The notes below the pieces were generated by a model that ran no database searches, was not told the origin of the DNA, and saw only the letters and a list, made by a program, of their open reading frames with translations. 34,682 bases of DNA from an uncultured Oscillospiraceae bacterium (GTDB taxonomy: Bacteria; Bacillota; Clostridia; Oscillospirales; Oscillospiraceae), in contig CAJTYO010000026.1 in NCBI GenBank assembly GCA_910584045.1, forward strand, positions 1-34,682. The letters are read 5' to 3'. Every line of letters starts with the position of its first letter. Position 1 is the stretch's first letter. Both the position numbers and the translations under genes were made by a program. Below are positions 31,670 to 34,682 of the stretch, in pieces.

Positions 31670-31731
31670 TTGACAAATACCCCTGGAGGGTATATCCTGT
31701 TCACAGGAGAAGAAATACCCCGGGGAGGTAT
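31670..31731 (+). promoter_or_regulatory. Copper-responsive promoter with two CsoR operators
   Basis: A perfect TTGACA (31670-31675) lies 15-17 bp before TATATC/TATCCT (31691-31698). In the spacer is a perfect inverted repeat ATACCC-CTGGA-GGGTAT (31677-31693). A second near-copy ATACCC-CGGGG-AGGTAT (31715-31731) covers the ribosome site of csoR. Both match the known CsoR operator form TACCC-N5-GGGTA. Repressor on the first would block RNA polymerase; on the second it would add a roadblock. Confidence 0.9.
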
Positions 31732-31735
31732 ACGG

Positions 31736-32035
31736 ATGGACAACTGCTGCCACAGCGACAAGACCAGGGTCCGCAGCGACGAGGAGCTGAAGAGGCTCTG
31801 CAACCGCCTCAGCCGCATTGAGGGTCAGGTGCGGGGCCTGCGGGAGATGCTGCAAAAGGACGTGTACTGCACGGACATACTGGTCCAGGTTTCCGCCGTC
31901 AGCGCCGCGCTGAACAGCTTTAGCAGGGAGCTGCTGAGCGAGCACCTGCGCACCTGCGTGGCGGAGGGCATCCGCCGGGGGGACGACGCCGTCATCGACG
32001 AGCTGTCCGCCGTGCTGCAAAAACTTTTGAAATAG
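31736..32035 (+). CDS. csoR: Copper-sensing transcriptional repressor CsoR
   Basis: A 99-residue, all-helical repressor that leaves its operator when Cu(I) binds. The copper ligands of the CsoR family, Cys-x24-His-x3-Cys, are present as Cys45, His70 and Cys74, the same spacing as in the characterised Mycobacterium protein (36/61/65). The family core LCNRLSRIEGQVRGLREMLQKDVYCTDILVQVSAV is intact. An additional N-terminal CCHS (Cys4, Cys5, His6) may add a second metal site. The ATG at 31736 follows GGGGAGG, which overlaps the second operator. copA starts 23 bp after the stop, so the repressor controls itself and the pump. Confidence 0.95.
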   Translation: MDNCCHSDKTRVRSDEELKRLCNRLSRIEGQVRGLREMLQKDVYCTDILVQVSAVSAALNSFSRELLSEHLRTCVAEGIRRGDDAVIDELSAVLQKLLK

Positions 32036-32058
32036 GAAGAAAGTCGGGTGATTTCCCA

Positions 32059-34638
32059 ATGAAACAGACCTTTAGTGTAACCGGCATGACCTGCTCCGCC
32101 TGCTCCGCCCACGTGGAGAAGGCGGTGGGGCGGGTGCCGGGCGTGTCCCAGGTCAGCGTGAATCTGCTGTCCAACTCCATGCAGGTGACCTATGACGAGG
32201 CCGCCGTGACGGCGGATGGCATCATTGCCGCCGTCACGGCCTCCGGCTACGGGGCCTCTCTGCCCCCCCGGGCGGGGGGACGGCGCGTGGCGGCTCCCAG
32301 GCGGGAGAACGCCGCCGCCGGGGAGCTGGGAGAGATGAAGCGCCGCATGGTGTGGTCCTTCGCGTTCCTGCTCCCTCTCTTCTATATCTCCATGGGCCAC
32401 ATGATGGGCGCGCCCCTGCCCGGGTTCCTGACGGGGATGGAGAACGCCCTGGCCTTCGCCTTCACCCAGCTGCTGCTGACCTTGCCCATCATGTACCTCA
32501 ACGACAAGTATTACAAGGTGGGCTTCAAGACGCTGTTTCGCGGCGCGCCCAACATGGACTCCCTCATCGCCGTGGGCTCCGCCGCCGCCGTGGTATACGG
32601 GGTGTTCGCTATCTACCAGATCGGCTGGGGCCTGGGCCATGGGGACATGGAGCTGGTGGAGAAGTACCACATGGATCTGTACTTCGAGTCCGCCGGCATG
32701 ATCCTGACACTCATCACCCTGGGCAAATACCTGGAGACCCGGTCCAAGGGCAAGACCGGCGAGGCCATCAGCCGCCTTATCGATCTGGCTCCCAAGACCG
32801 CCAGCGTCCTGCGGGACGGCGGCGAGGTGGAGATACCCGTGGAGGAGGTGGCGATCGGGGACCGCATTGTGGTCCGCCCGGGCCAGTCCATTCCCGTGGA
32901 CGGCGTGATCGTGGAGGGGACCTCCGCCGTGGACGAGAGCGCCCTCACCGGCGAGAGCCTGCCCGTGGACAAGGGGGTGGGGGACAAGGTGGCCGCCGCC
33001 TCCATCAACAAGTCCGGTTCCTTTACCTTTGAGGCCCTGCGGGTGGGGGAGGACACCACTCTGGCCCAGATGATCCGCCTGGTGGAGGAGGCCTCGGGGT
33101 CCAAGGCCCCCATCGCCAAGCTGGCGGACAAGGTGGCGGGGGTGTTCGTCCCCGTGGTCATGGTCATCGCCGCCCTGTCGGCCGCCGTCTGGCTGATCGC
33201 GTCCCACTCCGTCACCGCCGCCCTCACCGCCGGCGTGTCGGTGCTGGTGATCTCCTGCCCCTGCGCGCTGGGGCTGGCCACCCCGGTGGCTATCATGGTG
33301 GGCGCGGGCAAGGGGGCTGAGAACGGCATCCTGGTCAAGTCCGCCGAGGCACTGGAGACCCTCCATGCCATCGACACCGTGGTTCTGGACAAAACCGGCA
33401 CCCTCACCCGCGGAAAACCCCAGGTCACTGACATACTCCCGGTGGAGGGACTGTCGGAGAACGCTCTGCTGGGTCTGGCCGCCTGTCTGGAGGCCCCGTC
33501 GGAGCACCCGCTGGGCGGGGCCGTTGTGGAGGAGGCCGCCGCCAGGGACCTGCCCCGGCAGGAGGTGAGCGACTTCCAGGCCGTCCATGGCCGGGGGGTT
33601 CAGGCATCGCTGGGCGGCCACGCCTGTCTGGCGGGTAACCGGGCCATGATGGAGGAGGCGGGGATCGATCTCGCCCCCTGGCTCCCCCGGGCGGAGGCCC
33701 TGGCGGGGGAGGGGAAGACGCCCCTCTACTTCGCCAAGGATACCGCGCTGCTGGGACTCATCGCCGTGGCCGACACGCCCAAGCCCACCAGCCGCGACGC
33801 TGTGGCCGCCTTCCGCACCCTGGGGGTGGATGTAGTCATGCTCACCGGCGACAACCGCCGCACGGCGGAGGCCATCGGCCGGGAGCTGGGCGTCACGGAG
33901 GTGATGGCCGAGGTTCTGCCCCAGGACAAGGAACGGAAGATCGCGGAGCTCCAGGGCCAGGGGAAGAAGGTGGCCATGGTGGGCGACGGCATCAACGACG
34001 CGCCGGCCCTGGCCCGGGCGGACGTGGGATTGGCCATCGGCGCGGGCACGGACGTGGCCATCGAGAGCGCGGACATCGTGCTGATGAAGAGCGATCTGTT
34101 GGATGCGGCCGCCGCCGTGGAGCTCAGCCGCGCCACCATCCGGAACATCAAGCAGAACCTGTTCTGGGCCTTTTTCTACAACACCTTGGGCATCCCCCTG
34201 GCGGCGGGCGTGTTCTACTACTTCCTGCACTGGCAGCTCAACCCCATGTTCGCCGCCGCCGCCATGAGTCTGAGCAGCGTGACGGTGGTGTCCAACGCCC
34301 TGCGGCTGCGGCTTTTCAAGAGCCGCTTCCGCTCCGCCGCCCCCTCGGCCGGTGAGACCGGGACCGCCTGCACGGCGGGCTGTCCCGTTGCGCTCCAAGC
34401 GATAGAAGACGATCAAGAACAAGGAGGAACTGACACAATGACAAAGACCATGAAGATCGAGGGCATGATGTGCGCCCACTGCTCCGGCCGGGTGGAGAAG
34501 GCCCTCAACGACCTGCCCGGCGTCACCGCTACGGTGGATCTGGCCGCGGGCACTGCCGCCGTCACCGGCGACGTCTCCGACGAGGCCCTCACCAAGGCTG
34601 TCGCCGACGCGGGCTACACCGTCACGGGCATCGAGTAA
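32059..34638 (+). CDS. copA: Copper-exporting P1B-type ATPase with a C-terminal CopZ domain
   Basis: An 859-residue Cu(I) pump that exports copper through the inner membrane using ATP. Domains in order: an N-terminal heavy-metal-associated domain with GMTCSAC (Cys12, Cys15), transmembrane helices, the actuator loop with TGES, the ion site CPC (Cys400-Pro-Cys402), the phosphorylation site DKTGT (Asp444), the SEHPLGG nucleotide motif, TGDN, and GDGINDAP (642-649). Two final helices follow, ending near SSVTVVSNALRLRLF. After a linker of about 38 residues a second metal-binding domain follows (residues 794-859) with MMCAHC (Cys805, Cys808). An ordinary CopA ends at the linker; the extra domain equals a free CopZ chaperone. 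It is cotranscribed with csoR. Confidence 0.96.
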   Translation: MKQTFSVTGMTCSACSAHVEKAVGRVPGVSQVSVNLLSNSMQVTYDEAAVTADGIIAAVTASGYGASLPPRAGGRRVAAPRRENAAAGELGEMKRRMVWSFAFLLPLFYISMGHMMGAPLPGFLTGMENALAFAFTQLLLTLPIMYLNDKYYKVGFKTLFRGAPNMDSLIAVGSAAAVVYGVFAIYQIGWGLGHGDMELVEKYHMDLYFESAGMILTLITLGKYLETRSKGKTGEAISRLIDLAPKTASVLRDGGEVEIPVEEVAIGDRIVVRPGQSIPVDGVIVEGTSAVDESALTGESLPVDKGVGDKVAAASINKSGSFTFEALRVGEDTTLAQMIRLVEEASGSKAPIAKLADKVAGVFVPVVMVIAALSAAVWLIASHSVTAALTAGVSVLVISCPCALGLATPVAIMVGAGKGAENGILVKSAEALETLHAIDTVVLDKTGTLTRGKPQVTDILPVEGLSENALLGLAACLEAPSEHPLGGAVVEEAAARDLPRQEVSDFQAVHGRGVQASLGGHACLAGNRAMMEEAGIDLAPWLPRAEALAGEGKTPLYFAKDTALLGLIAVADTPKPTSRDAVAAFRTLGVDVVMLTGDNRRTAEAIGRELGVTEVMAEVLPQDKERKIAELQGQGKKVAMVGDGINDAPALARADVGLAIGAGTDVAIESADIVLMKSDLLDAAAAVELSRATIRNIKQNLFWAFFYNTLGIPLAAGVFYYFLHWQLNPMFAAAAMSLSSVTVVSNALRLRLFKSRFRSAAPSAGETGTACTAGCPVALQAIEDDQEQGGTDTMTKTMKIEGMMCAHCSGRVEKALNDLPGVTATVDLAAGTAAVTGDVSDEALTKAVADAGYTVTGIE
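34438..34638 (+). CDS. copZ: Possible internal start: free copper chaperone CopZ
   Basis: Within the copA frame, AAGGAGG (34421-34427) stands 10 nt before an ATG at 34438. Initiation there would give a 66-residue protein, the size and fold of the CopZ copper chaperone: MTKTMKIEGMMCAHCSGRV at its start, with the Cu(I) site at Cys12 and Cys15. The stretch that provides the ribosome site encodes the EQGGT part of the CopA linker. No stop codon separates the two in this frame, so the full-length fusion should also be made. Whether both products exist is unknown; E. coli copA, which makes a chaperone by frameshifting, is a functional precedent. Confidence 0.5.
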   Translation: MTKTMKIEGMMCAHCSGRVEKALNDLPGVTATVDLAAGTAAVTGDVSDEALTKAVADAGYTVTGIE

Positions 34639-34664
34639 ATCCCGGTATATGCGCAGCGGGGGGC

Positions 34665-34682
34665 GGGGTCCATCTGGACCCC
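34665..34682 (+). terminator. Hairpin after copA, cut by the window end
   Basis: GGGGTCC/GGACCCC with an ATCT loop (34665-34671 and 34676-34682), 26 bp after the copA stop. A T-run, if any, lies beyond the window. Confidence 0.5.

Noticed and set aside
31825..34479. 884-codon open frame on the minus strand opposite csoR and copA
   Set aside because: Same cause: antisense of a well-supported P-type ATPase, with low-complexity His/Gly/Gln composition and no motif.
1..34682. Search for CRISPR repeats, tRNA/rRNA genes, transposases, integrases or toxin-antitoxin pairs
   Set aside because: Reading through both strands gave no regularly spaced repeats, no cloverleaf-like segments and no such proteins.

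Overview
The window is a high-GC, gene-dense stretch of a bacterial chromosome. The gene content points to a spore-forming, strictly anaerobic member of the Clostridia, most like the high-GC gut Oscillospiraceae (an inference from style and content, not a database match). It carries a YunB-type sporulation protein, a DivIVA-like coiled-coil protein, indolepyruvate:ferredoxin oxidoreductase, clostridial-style two-component/ABC modules, and consensus sigma-A promoters with 17-bp spacers. No rRNA, tRNA, CRISPR array, insertion sequence or phage gene was seen.

Layout. 1-1903: the 3' part of ornithine carbamoyltransferase followed by an archaeal-type ornithine cyclodeaminase (LOR/SDH family), an arginine/ornithine pair. 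2134-3489: a MATE efflux pump. 3656-5196: a small membrane protein, a broken TfoX-like fragment, a cluster of three hairpins, and tgt. 5273-10698: murD, yunB, ligA, a small phosphodiesterase and an OmpR-type response regulator. 10832-15135: an ABC ATPase, three paralogous ABC-2 permeases and a histidine kinase; with the regulator just upstream this forms a drug- or peptide-sensing detoxification module, with an array of TTAACC-like half-sites in its promoter. 15180-15413: a small convergent gene. 15671-21328: an acyl-CoA ligase, a sodium/solute symporter and IorAB, which together look like an aryl-acid module. 21404-22519: an unrecognised protein. 22516-24626 (minus): an M20 amidohydrolase and an LD-carboxypeptidase, translationally coupled. 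24829-26712: a DivIVA-like protein and an ArAE/FUSC-type membrane protein. 26806-30671 (minus): a hybrid sensor kinase with a solute-binding lipoprotein. 30949-31596: trmB. 31736-34638: a CsoR repressor and a copper P-type ATPase with a chaperone domain fused at its C terminus.

The observations most worth a second look are four. (1) The copA reading frame runs into a CopZ-like domain that has its own Shine-Dalgarno and ATG in the same frame, so one gene may give two products. (2) The yunB leader can form two mutually exclusive stem-loops, one of which buries the start codon. (3) The promoter of the ABC module carries about six half-sites at 9-12 nt intervals. (4) The acyl-CoA ligase/symporter/IorAB cluster could take up and activate aryl acids. 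None is proven to be new; each is a testable reading of the sequence.
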